NCBI GenBank assembly: GCA_963592135.1
Contig: CAVAVP010000035.1
Span: 9,259-73,258, forward strand
Reading direction: 5' to 3'
Origin: UBA3700 sp963592135
GTDB lineage: Bacteria > Bacillota > Clostridia > Christensenellales > UBA3700
Length of the DNA: 64,000 bases
The first letter of the stretch is position 1. The number at the start of each line of letters is the position of its first letter. Made by a program: the position numbers and the translations under genes. The notes under the pieces are model-generated. The model made no database searches. It was not told the origin of the DNA and worked only from the letters and a program-made list of their open reading frames with translations. Shown here one piece after another: positions 43,838-51,748 of this stretch.

Positions 43838-43881
43838 AACTTGTTTGTATAAAATTGACAAACAAGTTTTCTTTGTTTTTT
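43838..43881 (+). terminator. Strong terminator-like hairpin
   Basis: A perfect 11-bp stem AACTTGTTTGT/ACAAACAAGTT with loop ATAAAATTG is followed by TTTTCTTTGTTTTT. It could end the pfkB transcript or read-through from it. Confidence 0.75.
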
Positions 43882-43976
43882 ATATTCAAAACCTATTAAC
43901 AATGAATTTGCTATTTGTTATAGTAGTTTTGTTAAATCGTGATTTGACTAATTTTGATTATACGCGAGTAATTGAT

Positions 43977-44150
43977 ATGTTTATCGGTGAGAATGAATTA
44001 AAGTTTTTGAGTGATGCATATGCATCGAATAAGGCGAAGTTTATTGTCTTGTATAGTAGAGGTCGAGTCGGCATAAGCGAACTCATAAACGAGTTTTGCA
44101 AAGATAAAACTTGCTTTTTACTTGACCTTTATATGAGTTTTATTGTGTAA
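43977..44150 (+). pseudogene. N-terminal fragment of an ATPase_2-type AAA ATPase
   Basis: The frame begins MFIGENELKFLSDAY, equivalent to the start of ATPase_2/DUF234 proteins, and reads on to a degenerate Walker A: YSRGRVGISELINEF in place of the usual pattern with GRRRVGKTEL, so the phosphate-binding Lys is Ile. It stops after 57 residues. Upstream codons in the same frame look noncoding. It is a further piece of the family seen at 21789-22285. Confidence 0.75.
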
Positions 44151-44323
44151 AAACCACCTATTATGCGGGTGGATTATTGCTATTTAGTGAATCTAATTTG
44201 TATAATCAACTTTTAATTTTTCATTGCTTAATTTTACGCTTAAATACAATTTGTTTATTCATTTGTGTCTTTGAAAGGGTTTTTAATTTTATTTGATTTG
44301 TAAAGAAGAATATGTATATTTAT

Positions 44324-44352
44324 TTGACAATTTTTCATACCGGTGTTATTTT
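44324..44352 (+). promoter_or_regulatory. Promoter of the 122-residue protein gene
   Basis: A perfect TTGACA (44324-44329) and TATTTT (44347-44352) with a 17-bp spacer and an extended TGT before the -10. Confidence 0.6.
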
Positions 44353-44381
44353 TAATAGGCACGTTGTAAGGAGATAGAAAA

Positions 44382-44750
44382 ATGGCTTACGAAAAGAGAA
44401 GTAGTTTCCAAGAGAGAATAGACAAACTCGATGAAAATACAAGAATATATTATGATGAAATTTGTGAAAAATTTTCAATGTATAAAAAAGTAAAAGCAAG
44501 AGTATCTTTAAGATGTTGTTCTTTTAGAATTCAAGGAAAACTTATTGCAAAAATTTCTTTAGGTGGTAAGACATTAAAGTTATATTTAGCAGTGGATCCA
44601 GATTCACAAGAATTAAAGGATGGTAAAAATCATCCAAGAGATTTATCTTCAACAAAGGCATATGAGGAAGTTCCAACAATGTTTCCTATAAAATCAGAAC
44701 TTGCCGTTAGAAAGGCATGTCAAGTTATTGATATGATGATGCGAAAATAA
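44382..44750 (+). CDS. Conserved hypothetical protein
   Basis: A 122-residue soluble, basic protein. The pattern FQERIDKLDENTRIYYDEI, KKVKARVSLRCCSFR, GKLIAKISLGGKTLKLYLAVDP and the ending AVRKACQVIDMM resembles a small domain widespread in clostridial genomes, often in tandem or fused to other parts, whose function I do not know. The predicted strand-rich core around GKTLKLYLAVDP is the most conserved part. It has its own promoter, an AAGGAG site and a terminator. Confidence 0.75.
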   Translation: MAYEKRSSFQERIDKLDENTRIYYDEICEKFSMYKKVKARVSLRCCSFRIQGKLIAKISLGGKTLKLYLAVDPDSQELKDGKNHPRDLSSTKAYEEVPTMFPIKSELAVRKACQVIDMMMRK

Positions 44751-44775
44751 CTTCAGCTTTATTAAAAAAAAGAAT

Positions 44776-44807
44776 AAGGCTGAAGGTTATTTCCTTTAGC
44801 CTTTTTT
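44776..44807 (+). terminator. Terminator of the 122-residue protein gene
   Basis: Stem AAGGCTGAAGG/CCTTTAGCCTT (one G-U pair), loop TTATTT, then six T. Confidence 0.88.
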
Positions 44808-44825
44808 ATATAGATTGCGCGTGCG

Positions 44826-44854
44826 TTGATTTATATATATGAAAAATGTATAAT
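44826..44854 (+). promoter_or_regulatory. Promoter of the metG operon
   Basis: TTGATT (44826-44831) and TATAAT (44849-44854) with a 17-bp spacer. The leader is under 25 nt, so no T-box or S-box can be present. Confidence 0.68.
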
Positions 44855-44883
44855 ATTTGAGAATAAAAAAAGGAATAAAAATT

Positions 44884-46845
44884 ATGGAAAAGAAAGAAAA
44901 ATTTTATATTACAACACCTATTTATTATCCATCAGGAAAGTGGCATATTGGTACTTGCTATACAACAATTATTTGTGATGCAATTGCAAGATATAAAAGA
45001 ATGCAAGGCTATGATGTATTTTATTTAACAGGTACAGATGAGCACGGACAAAAGATATTAAAGGTTTCGCAAGAAGCAGGCGTCCCTGTTAAACAATATA
45101 TAGATGGTATAGTAGATGAATTGAAAAAATTATGGGATTTACTAGATATTTCTTATGATAAATTTATTAGAACAACTGATGAATACCATGAAAAAGCAGT
45201 AGCCAAAATTTTCCAAAAATTATATGACCAAGGAGATATTTATAAATCATCATACGAAGGATGGTATTGTACTCCTTGTGAATCTTTTTGGACTAAAACA
45301 CAATTAGTTGATGGAAAGTGTCCGGATTGTGGAAGAGAAGTTCAACTAACAAAAGAAGAAAGTTATTTCTTTAAGATGGGAAAATACCAAGATAGAATTA
45401 TAAAATTAATAGAAGAAAATCCAGAATTTTTACAACCCGCAGCTCGTCAAAATGAAATGATAAACAATTTCTTAAAACCAGGATTACAAGATTTATGTGT
45501 TTCAAGAACATCGTTTGATTGGGGTGTTAAAGTTCCTTTTGATAAAAAGCATGTAGTTTATGTGTGGTTAGATGCTTTAACAAACTATATAACAGCCTTA
45601 GGGTATGGCTCAGATAATGACGAACTATTCAAAAAATATTGGCCAGCAGATATTCACATGGTAGGTAAGGAAATTGTAAGATTCCACTCAATAATTTGGC
45701 CAGCAATATTAATGGCACTTGATTTACCAATGCCAAAGAAAGTTTATGGACATGGTTGGCTTTTATTTGGAAATGATAAAATGTCTAAATCTAAAGGCAA
45801 TGTAGTTGATCCATTTATTTTATCTAATAATTATGGAGTAGACGCACTTCGTTATTTTATGTTAAGAGAAGTATCATTTGGACAAGACGGTTCTTACACA
45901 AATGAATCATTTTTAAAGAGAATTAATAGTGATCTTTGTAATGATTTATCTAACCTTGTTTCAAGAGTTATTGCTATGGTTGAACAATACTTTAATGGAG
46001 TAATTCCTGCGCCAAAAACAGAAGAGGTTTTAGATAATGAATTAATTGAAACATTAAATTCAATGTATAGTGCTGTTACTGACTGCATGGATAAATTATA
46101 TATTCCAGAAGCATTAGAGATTATTTGGAACTCAATTAGAAGATTAAATAAATATATTGATGAAACTGCTCCATGGGTACTTAATAAGGAAGGAAATAAA
46201 GATAGATTATCCACAGTTATGTATAACCTTTGTGAAGGTATTCGTATGGTAGCTACAATATTGCAACCATTCTTAACAAAATCTCCAGCTAAGATCTTTG
46301 AAAAGTTAGGAGTTAATGACGAGTACTTAAAGAGTTTTGATTCAATAAAGTTTGGCGCAATGAAAGCTGGAAATACGGTATCAAGAGGCGAAAATTTGTT
46401 TACAAGATTAGATATAAGCAAAGAACTTGCCGCTATGGATAAGATTATAGAAGAACAAATAAAAGTGGCTGCTGAAAAGAAAAAAGAAGCAACACAAGAT
46501 AATGTAGTAAAAGTTCCAGAGATAGGTATTGAAGAGTTTGAAAAGATTCAATTAAAAGTAGGTAAAGTTATTGAATGCCAAAAAGTTGAAAAGGCAGATA
46601 AATTACTTTGCTCTAAGATAGATTGTGGTGAAGGAAAATTAAGAACTATAGTATCTGGTATTGCAAAATCTTATACACCTGAAGAAATGGTAGGAAAGAG
46701 CGTTATTGTTGTTGCTAACTTAAAACCTGCAAAACTTCGTGGAATTGTATCTGAAGGTATGATTTTATGTGCATCAAATAAAGATGGTAAATTAGCAGTA
46801 GTATCTCCAGAAAGCGATATGGCACCAGGAGATGAGGTTAGATAA
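44884..46845 (+). CDS. metG: Methionyl-tRNA synthetase with C-terminal tRNA-binding domain
   Basis: A class I synthetase charging tRNA-Met, 653 residues from the ATG at 44884 (chosen because AAAGGAA precedes it). The HIGH motif appears as KWHIGTCYTT, the zinc knot has four Cys in CTPCES and CPDCGRE, and the KMSKS loop is intact in NDKMSKSKGNVVDP. The anticodon helical bundle follows, and residues about 545-653 form the CsaA/EMAP-like tRNA-binding and dimerisation domain (EFEKIQLKVGKVIECQKV, LKPAKLRGIVSEGM). It is the first gene of a run with tatD, radical SAM and rsmA, each overlapping the previous by 1 nt. Confidence 0.97.
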   Translation: MEKKEKFYITTPIYYPSGKWHIGTCYTTIICDAIARYKRMQGYDVFYLTGTDEHGQKILKVSQEAGVPVKQYIDGIVDELKKLWDLLDISYDKFIRTTDEYHEKAVAKIFQKLYDQGDIYKSSYEGWYCTPCESFWTKTQLVDGKCPDCGREVQLTKEESYFFKMGKYQDRIIKLIEENPEFLQPAARQNEMINNFLKPGLQDLCVSRTSFDWGVKVPFDKKHVVYVWLDALTNYITALGYGSDNDELFKKYWPADIHMVGKEIVRFHSIIWPAILMALDLPMPKKVYGHGWLLFGNDKMSKSKGNVVDPFILSNNYGVDALRYFMLREVSFGQDGSYTNESFLKRINSDLCNDLSNLVSRVIAMVEQYFNGVIPAPKTEEVLDNELIETLNSMYSAVTDCMDKLYIPEALEIIWNSIRRLNKYIDETAPWVLNKEGNKDRLSTVMYNLCEGIRMVATILQPFLTKSPAKIFEKLGVNDEYLKSFDSIKFGAMKAGNTVSRGENLFTRLDISKELAAMDKIIEEQIKVAAEKKKEATQDNVVKVPEIGIEEFEKIQLKVGKVIECQKVEKADKLLCSKIDCGEGKLRTIVSGIAKSYTPEEMVGKSVIVVANLKPAKLRGIVSEGMILCASNKDGKLAVVSPESDMAPGDEVR

Positions 46846-47615
46846 TGCTTATAGATTCGCATGCGCATTTGAACGATGAAAGATTAATTTCAAGAGCAAG
46901 GGAGATTGTAGACAATTTTAAAAGCGATAATATAGAATGTTGCATAATCGTTGGAGCAAGTTTAGAATCTTCAATTCTTGCCTTAAAACAAGCGCATGAA
47001 TATAACCAATATGCACTGATAGGAACCCATCCTGAAGATATAAGAGAAATAAACGATGAGACTATAGAAAAGTATAGACAAATGGCTCAAGATGAAAAAG
47101 TGGTAGGAATTGGAGAGATAGGTCTTGATTACCACTATGAAGATGGTGAGCCTAGAGAAAAGCAAATTGAGGCTTTTACAAGACAAATAGTGCTTGCCGA
47201 TGAGTTAAAATTGCCTATATCACTTCACATAAGAGATGCTTATGGAGATGCTTTGGATATATTGAATAAATATAAAAAATATCTAAATAGTGGAGTATTA
47301 TTACATTGCTATTCAGGATCTTTTGAAATGGTAAGGGAATTTTCGAAGTTTGATTGTTATTTTGCACTAGGCGGCTCGATAACATTTAAAAATGCGAAAA
47401 AAGAAGATGTAATAAAAGCTATAAATAAGGATAGATTACTTTTGGAAACGGATTGCCCATATATGGCCCCAACTCCATATAGAGGACAAACAAATGAGCC
47501 AAAGTATATAAAACTAGTTGCTGAAAAAATAGCACAAGTTTTAGATGAAAATATAGAGGATATAATTGATAGAACAAATAGAAATACTAAAAGATTATTT
47601 AAGAGGATGAAATAA
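46845..47615 (+). CDS. TatD-family metal-dependent hydrolase
   Basis: A 256-residue amidohydrolase-fold enzyme with 3'-5' DNase/RNase activity in studied relatives. Metal ligands are visible in DSHAHLNDERL at the N-terminus, GEIGLDYHYED (Glu), PISLHIRDA (His), LLHCYSGSFEM (His) and LLETDCPYMAP (Asp). The order metG-tatD-rsmA is common in Bacillota. The start overlaps the metG stop (TAATG), implying coupling, and the next gene overlaps its end by 1 nt. Confidence 0.94.
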   Translation: MLIDSHAHLNDERLISRAREIVDNFKSDNIECCIIVGASLESSILALKQAHEYNQYALIGTHPEDIREINDETIEKYRQMAQDEKVVGIGEIGLDYHYEDGEPREKQIEAFTRQIVLADELKLPISLHIRDAYGDALDILNKYKKYLNSGVLLHCYSGSFEMVREFSKFDCYFALGGSITFKNAKKEDVIKAINKDRLLLETDCPYMAPTPYRGQTNEPKYIKLVAEKIAQVLDENIEDIIDRTNRNTKRLFKRMK

Positions 47616-48214
47616 TGCAAAAAATAGTTTATCAAGTTGAAAATAGTTTATATATTAATGCAACAAATAAATGTACATGTAACTGTACATTTTGTGTTCG
47701 CTCTTTTGATAATTTTATTTATGGCGATTTATGGTTAGATAGAGAGCCAACTTTTGATGAAGTATTAAATGAATTAAAAAAATATAATTTAAAAGATTAT
47801 AAGGAAGTTGTTTTCTGTGGATACGGTGAGCCTACATATAGACTTGATGTAATAGAAACAGTATCTGATTATGTACACAGCATGGGTGGTAAAACTAGAA
47901 TTAATACAAATGGACATGGAAATAAAATAAACGGGAAAGATATAACTCCTATTATTGTAAAGTGTATAGATACAATAGGCGTTTCTTTAAATGATGTAAA
48001 TGCTGAAGAATATAAGGAAATTTGTAGACCTGTATATGGAATTGATGGTTTTAATATAATGTTAGATTTTGCAAAAAAATGTGTTGAAAACGGCGGCAAT
48101 GTAGTTTTTTCCGTTGTAGATATAATTGGAAATGAAAAAATGGAAAAAGCAAAAGAAATAGCAAAATCAATTGGGGCAAAACTTAGAATCAGAGAAATGA
48201 TAGAAGATAAATAA
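47615..48214 (+). CDS. TatD-associated radical SAM protein
   Basis: A 199-residue radical SAM enzyme. The 4Fe-4S motif CX3CX2C lies in KCTCNCTFCVRSF (about residues 20-32), followed by a glycine-rich SAM contact GYGEPTYR and NTNGHGN. It corresponds to the small family repeatedly found next to tatD in Firmicutes. Its substrate is not established. It lies between tatD and rsmA with 1-nt overlaps on both sides, so a role linked to nucleic-acid or rRNA maintenance is a guess from context. The protein is short for the superfamily, having little beyond the partial barrel. Confidence 0.9.
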   Translation: MQKIVYQVENSLYINATNKCTCNCTFCVRSFDNFIYGDLWLDREPTFDEVLNELKKYNLKDYKEVVFCGYGEPTYRLDVIETVSDYVHSMGGKTRINTNGHGNKINGKDITPIIVKCIDTIGVSLNDVNAEEYKEICRPVYGIDGFNIMLDFAKKCVENGGNVVFSVVDIIGNEKMEKAKEIAKSIGAKLRIREMIEDK

Positions 48215-49050
48215 TGAGAAGTGTTAGCGAAGTTTTAAAAGATAATAATTTTAGGTTTAATAAACAATTTGGTCAAAATTTTATAACTGATACAAATCTT
48301 TTAGCTTCAATGGTTCAAGATGCAAATATAACAAATGAGGATATTGTTGTAGAAATAGGTCCAGGTGCAGGAACTCTAACAAGAGAAATAGCAAAGGTAG
48401 CAAAAAAGGTTTACGCATTTGAGATAGACAAAAACTTGATTCCAGTGCTAAATGAAACATTGCAAGATGTTTTGGATAAAGTTGAAGTAATTTTTAAGGA
48501 CATTCAAAAAGTTAGTGAAAGTGAGTTAAGGCAATTATTAAATGGGCAAAGTTATAAAGTAGTTGCCAATCTTCCTTATTATATAACCACGCCAATTATT
48601 ATGAAATTTTTAGAAAGTGACTATAAGCCACAATCTATTACTATTATGGTTCAAAAGGAAGTTGCAGATAGACTAACATCAAAAGCAAATGATCCAGATT
48701 TTGGAGCAATCACACTTGCAATAAATTTAGAGGGGGAGGCAGTAGAGACTCGTTTTGTATCAAGAAAGATGTTTATGCCACCACCTAATGTGGATAGTGC
48801 AGTTGTAAGAATAGATATTCTAGATAAATATAAAGACATTGATAAGAAAAAGGTAAAGAAAGTTATAAAAGCAGCTTTTTGTATGAGAAGAAAAACATTA
48901 GTAAATAACCTTTCAAATAGTTTTAAAATATCTAAAGATGAAATTATAAAAGTTTTAGAACAAATGAGTTTGGATTCAAAAATTAGAGGAGAAGCCCTAG
49001 ATATAGATCAATATATCAAACTTTCAACCTTGCTAAATATTGGTATATAA
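48214..49050 (+). CDS. rsmA: 16S rRNA (adenine1518-N6/adenine1519-N6)-dimethyltransferase
   Basis: RsmA/KsgA dimethylates two adenines near the 3' end of 16S rRNA late in 30S assembly. At 278 residues it matches the family. FNKQFGQNFITD is the N-terminal signature, the SAM loop is EIGPGAGTLTREIA, the acidic residue is in AFEIDKNLIP, and the catalytic NLPYYITTPI is at about residue 116. The C-terminal domain contains AFCMRRKTLVNNLS. It overlaps the radical SAM gene by 1 nt. Confidence 0.97.
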   Translation: MRSVSEVLKDNNFRFNKQFGQNFITDTNLLASMVQDANITNEDIVVEIGPGAGTLTREIAKVAKKVYAFEIDKNLIPVLNETLQDVLDKVEVIFKDIQKVSESELRQLLNGQSYKVVANLPYYITTPIIMKFLESDYKPQSITIMVQKEVADRLTSKANDPDFGAITLAINLEGEAVETRFVSRKMFMPPPNVDSAVVRIDILDKYKDIDKKKVKKVIKAAFCMRRKTLVNNLSNSFKISKDEIIKVLEQMSLDSKIRGEALDIDQYIKLSTLLNIGI

Positions 49051-49095
49051 AATTTGTTTATGTTATAATCGTTAAGGTTAAAAGGAAATAGTAAA

Positions 49096-50052
49096 TTGAG
49101 ATATTTATTTTTTGATATAGAGTGTGCTAATTGTTTTAATGGGAAAGGTAAAATTTGTAGCTTTGGTTATTGTATAGTAGATAAGAATTTTAAAATACTT
49201 GCGCAAAAAGATATATTAATGAACCCAAGAAGTAAATTTCATTTAGGGCCAACAAATAAAGATGAGGGTATAAAACTATCTTATCCACAAAGTGCATTTA
49301 GAGAAGCTCCTGATTTTAAATATTATTATGAGATAATAAAAGGATTATTAACATCAAAAGACCAAGTTGTTTTTGGCCATGCTGTTTATAATGACATTTC
49401 ATTTATAAGGTCAGATTGTGAAAGATATAAAAAGGATAAATTTTATATAAAGGCCTATGATACACAAGCTTTATATAAACAAATATCCCAAGAAGGGTCA
49501 GATGTAGGTCTTGATAAACTTTGTGATAAATATGAAATAGAAAAAGAACACCTACACAGAAGTGATTATGATGCCTATCTTACAATGAAAGTTTTACAAG
49601 CTCTATGTAAAGAACAAAACATGACAATAGATGAAATGATTATAAATCATATAAATGCTTATGTTGAGATGAAAGATGGGGTAATTATTAAAGAGTTTTG
49701 CCCACCAACTAACACCAAATTAATAACTGAATATGCTAAAAAGGTTTTAGTAGAAAAAAAATATAAAATGCTAGACTTGTGTACAAAAACATTTGGCTTT
49801 GATGATGATTTGGAAAATTCAGATATAAAGCTTTGTAAAAGATTAGTTTATGTTATAAAAAAGCGTGGTGGACAATTTACAAGTAAACCTAGAAGGATGA
49901 ATTATTATGTTCAAGTAAATGAAGAGTCTATTAAATCCCAAAAAATAAAGAAAGGTATAGAAGAGGGACAAAAAGTAGAAATATTAACAATAGATAAGCT
50001 AAAAGAACTAATAAAATTTGATGAAATAACAATTAAAGAGGAAAAATTATGA
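49096..50052 (+). CDS. DnaQ-like DEDD 3'-5' exonuclease domain protein
   Basis: A 318-residue protein whose first 180 residues are a DEDDh exonuclease: DIEC (DxE) in LFFDIECANC, GHAVYNDISFI and the HRSDYDAYLTM motif. Residues about 185-318 are lysine rich and include a small strand-helix region (GQFTSKPRRMNYY) of unknown role, possibly nucleic-acid binding or BRCT-like. The start is a TTG at 49096 behind AAAGGAA; the frame has no better start. It overlaps mtnN by 4 nt (ATGA). Proofreading, RNA trimming or repair are all possible. Confidence 0.88.
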   Translation: MRYLFFDIECANCFNGKGKICSFGYCIVDKNFKILAQKDILMNPRSKFHLGPTNKDEGIKLSYPQSAFREAPDFKYYYEIIKGLLTSKDQVVFGHAVYNDISFIRSDCERYKKDKFYIKAYDTQALYKQISQEGSDVGLDKLCDKYEIEKEHLHRSDYDAYLTMKVLQALCKEQNMTIDEMIINHINAYVEMKDGVIIKEFCPPTNTKLITEYAKKVLVEKKYKMLDLCTKTFGFDDDLENSDIKLCKRLVYVIKKRGGQFTSKPRRMNYYVQVNEESIKSQKIKKGIEEGQKVEILTIDKLKELIKFDEITIKEEKL

Positions 50053-50726
50053 TAGGCATTATTGGGGCAATGAAAGTTGAAATAGAAGCTATAGAAGATT
50101 TAATGACAAATAAAGAAGAAATAAAAATTGGTACATTAAATTTTATAAAGGGTTTAATTAACAACAAAGAAGTAGTTGTAGCCGTTTGTGGTATAGGTAA
50201 AGTTTTTGCAGGAATTTGTGCTCAAACAATGTGTTTAAATTTTGAATTAGAGTATCTACTTAATGTTGGGGTGGCAGGAAGTCTTTCTAAAGATTTAGGT
50301 ATTGCCAATATTGCGATATCTAAAGATCTTGTACAACATGATATGGATACATCTCCTCTTGGAGATCCTAAGGGATTAATATCCGGAATAAATATAATTA
50401 AAATACCAGCAAGTGAAGAATTAATAGAAAAAATAGAAAAGGCAAGCAAAGATTCTAATTTAAAATATGAAGTAGGCACAATAGCTTCTGGAGATCAATT
50501 TATAATTGATGGTGAAAAGAAAAAGGAAATTGTAAAAAACTTTTCTCCTATTGCCTGTGAAATGGAAGGTGCAGCCATAGCCCAAGTTGCATACATTAAT
50601 AAAATCCCATTCTGTGTTATACGTGCAATTTCAGACAACGCAGATGGTTCATCTCCAATAAGCTATATGGAATTTACAAAAATAGCAGTTCAAAACTCTA
50701 AAAAATTAATATCTAAATTAATTTAA
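50049..50726 (+). CDS. mtnN: 5'-methylthioadenosine/S-adenosylhomocysteine nucleosidase
   Basis: The enzyme cleaves MTA and SAH to adenine and the thioribose, recycling by-products of SAM use. The 225 residues match the family: GIIGAMKVEIEAI at the N-terminus, VCGIGKVFAGICAQ, NVGVAGSL, ASGDQFI, the nucleoside-binding CEMEGAAIAQVAYINKIPF and RAISDNADG with the catalytic Asp. It shares the ATGA overlap with the exonuclease gene. Its position downstream of the SAM-using radical SAM and rsmA genes is consistent with byproduct clearance. Confidence 0.95.
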   Translation: MIGIIGAMKVEIEAIEDLMTNKEEIKIGTLNFIKGLINNKEVVVAVCGIGKVFAGICAQTMCLNFELEYLLNVGVAGSLSKDLGIANIAISKDLVQHDMDTSPLGDPKGLISGINIIKIPASEELIEKIEKASKDSNLKYEVGTIASGDQFIIDGEKKKEIVKNFSPIACEMEGAAIAQVAYINKIPFCVIRAISDNADGSSPISYMEFTKIAVQNSKKLISKLI

Positions 50727-50992
50727 ATATTTTCAAAGTCAATTCAAAGTCAAGTAAATTTAAATTTTGATAGTGTGAGGGTATACTTTTAGATTACCCA
50801 TTTAAATTGTTTAGCAAAAAGTAAAAATTTTAAACTTTTCGAAGTAGAGAGCGAAAATTTTTTAAATTTGCAGTTTTCGCCGTGTAAAACAAAAAGTTTA
50901 CTGCTTGGATTTAAAAACAAACAAATCATACAAGAATGATAAAACATCTTGAATTTAAATCTACTGATAATTTTTTATATTTATGATAGACT

Positions 50993-51553
50993 CTATTGTT
51001 TTTCTTGTGGGCCTACATTTTTTGGCTTTTCGTTGGATTTTTCAGTATCTATAAAAATCTTAGGATATTTTTTAATTAGCTTTACTAAAGAAAAATATAA
51101 CAAAGTTCCAAATATATAAATAGATAGCCCCTCGGTTGCAAGTAAGAATAAAAGTTGCATATAGTAAACATATTCAAGACTTGAGTATATAAGCCAAATT
51201 AGTGGTAAAAATACAGCATTCAAGATGACTGGAGGAAGTCCACCTAAAAATACTCTAAGCGCGTTATTTTTAATAAATTTTCCTATGATATACGTAATAA
51301 ATGCAGCAATTAGTGTAATTAATGATCCTAAAAATATATCAAAAATAGTACAGCCTGTTACCCAATTTGCTATTATACAGCCAATAAATAGTCCAAAAAT
51401 GGACTCTGGCATAAATAGTGGTAAAAGCGTTAGCGCTTCAGATAATCTAAATTGTATAGCCCCTGATGCGATAGGAAAAGTTATAAATGTTAAAGCAACG
51501 TAAATTGCGGCAATGATGCCAGCCCTACAAATTTTTTTTGTTGTAAGATTCAT
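50993..51553 (-). CDS. queT: QueT-type queuosine-precursor ECF S component
   Basis: A 186-residue membrane protein with about five hydrophobic segments. The QueT family pattern is clear: AIYVALTFITFPIASGAIQFR, SEALTLLPLF, GLFIGCIIANW, TIFDIFLGSL and GGLPPVILNAVF. It imports a queuosine precursor (such as preQ1/preQ0) with the shared ECF module, which lies elsewhere. The pseudoknot-like leader just upstream supports this substrate. The start follows GAGG. The gene is alone on minus and divergent from the polysaccharide operon. Confidence 0.9.
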   Translation of the reverse strand: MNLTTKKICRAGIIAAIYVALTFITFPIASGAIQFRLSEALTLLPLFMPESIFGLFIGCIIANWVTGCTIFDIFLGSLITLIAAFITYIIGKFIKNNALRVFLGGLPPVILNAVFLPLIWLIYSSLEYVYYMQLLFLLATEGLSIYIFGTLLYFSLVKLIKKYPKIFIDTEKSNEKPKNVGPQEKQ

Positions 51554-51558
51554 AAATA

Positions 51559-51606
51559 CCTCGGTTTTTTTATTTATTTTGGATGTGTTTTCCGAAAACC
51601 ATCCAC
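51559..51606 (-). promoter_or_regulatory. Candidate preQ1-I-like riboswitch of queT
   Basis: On the minus strand the leader reads GGATG, then GTTTTCGGAAAACA, then CATCC (a 5-bp P1), an A-rich linker, and CCGAGG at the Shine-Dalgarno site. CCGAG can pair with TTCGG in the loop to form an H-type pseudoknot that hides the ribosome site. Compact size, A-rich tail and the downstream queT gene fit preQ1-I; the loop deviates from the consensus and also forms a simple hairpin. Confidence 0.5.
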
Positions 51607-51695
51607 TATTAAATTAGCATAAATTTTGTGGTTACGCCAAATAAAAAAAACAACAATTTTTAAAATTAGATAATTCTACTTAAAGTGGCTTTTGC

Positions 51696-51724
51696 TTTAC
51701 AATATATAGACGCGCATATATAAT
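51696..51724 (+). promoter_or_regulatory. Promoter of the surface-glycan operon
   Basis: TTTACA (51696-51701) and a perfect TATAAT (51719-51724) have a 17-bp spacer that includes GACGCGCATA. The first ATG is 25 nt downstream. Confidence 0.6.
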
Positions 51725-51748
51725 ATAAGAAAATTTGCGGTAAAGAAA

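Larger units (their letters stand above)
43712..44381. other. Gene-poor region with repeats and ATPase debris
   Basis: These 670 bp contain three CATAAAATGTG-type repeats, a strong hairpin, the N-terminal fragment of an ATPase_2 gene, an AT-rich stretch related to the degV upstream region, and the promoter of the next gene. No intact gene is visible. Confidence 0.6.

Noticed and set aside
44750..44884. T-box or S-box leader for metG
   Set aside because: The promoter lies under 40 nt from the start codon and the upstream hairpin is a simple terminator of the preceding gene.
45894..46421. Long minus-strand reading frame inside metG
   Set aside because: It is a shadow of a highly conserved gene and lacks start signals.
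50727..50992. Small gene or RNA between mtnN and queT
   Set aside because: Short inverted repeats (GCGAAAA/TTTTCGC near 50853-50880) exist, but no coherent frame, promoter or terminator could be defended.
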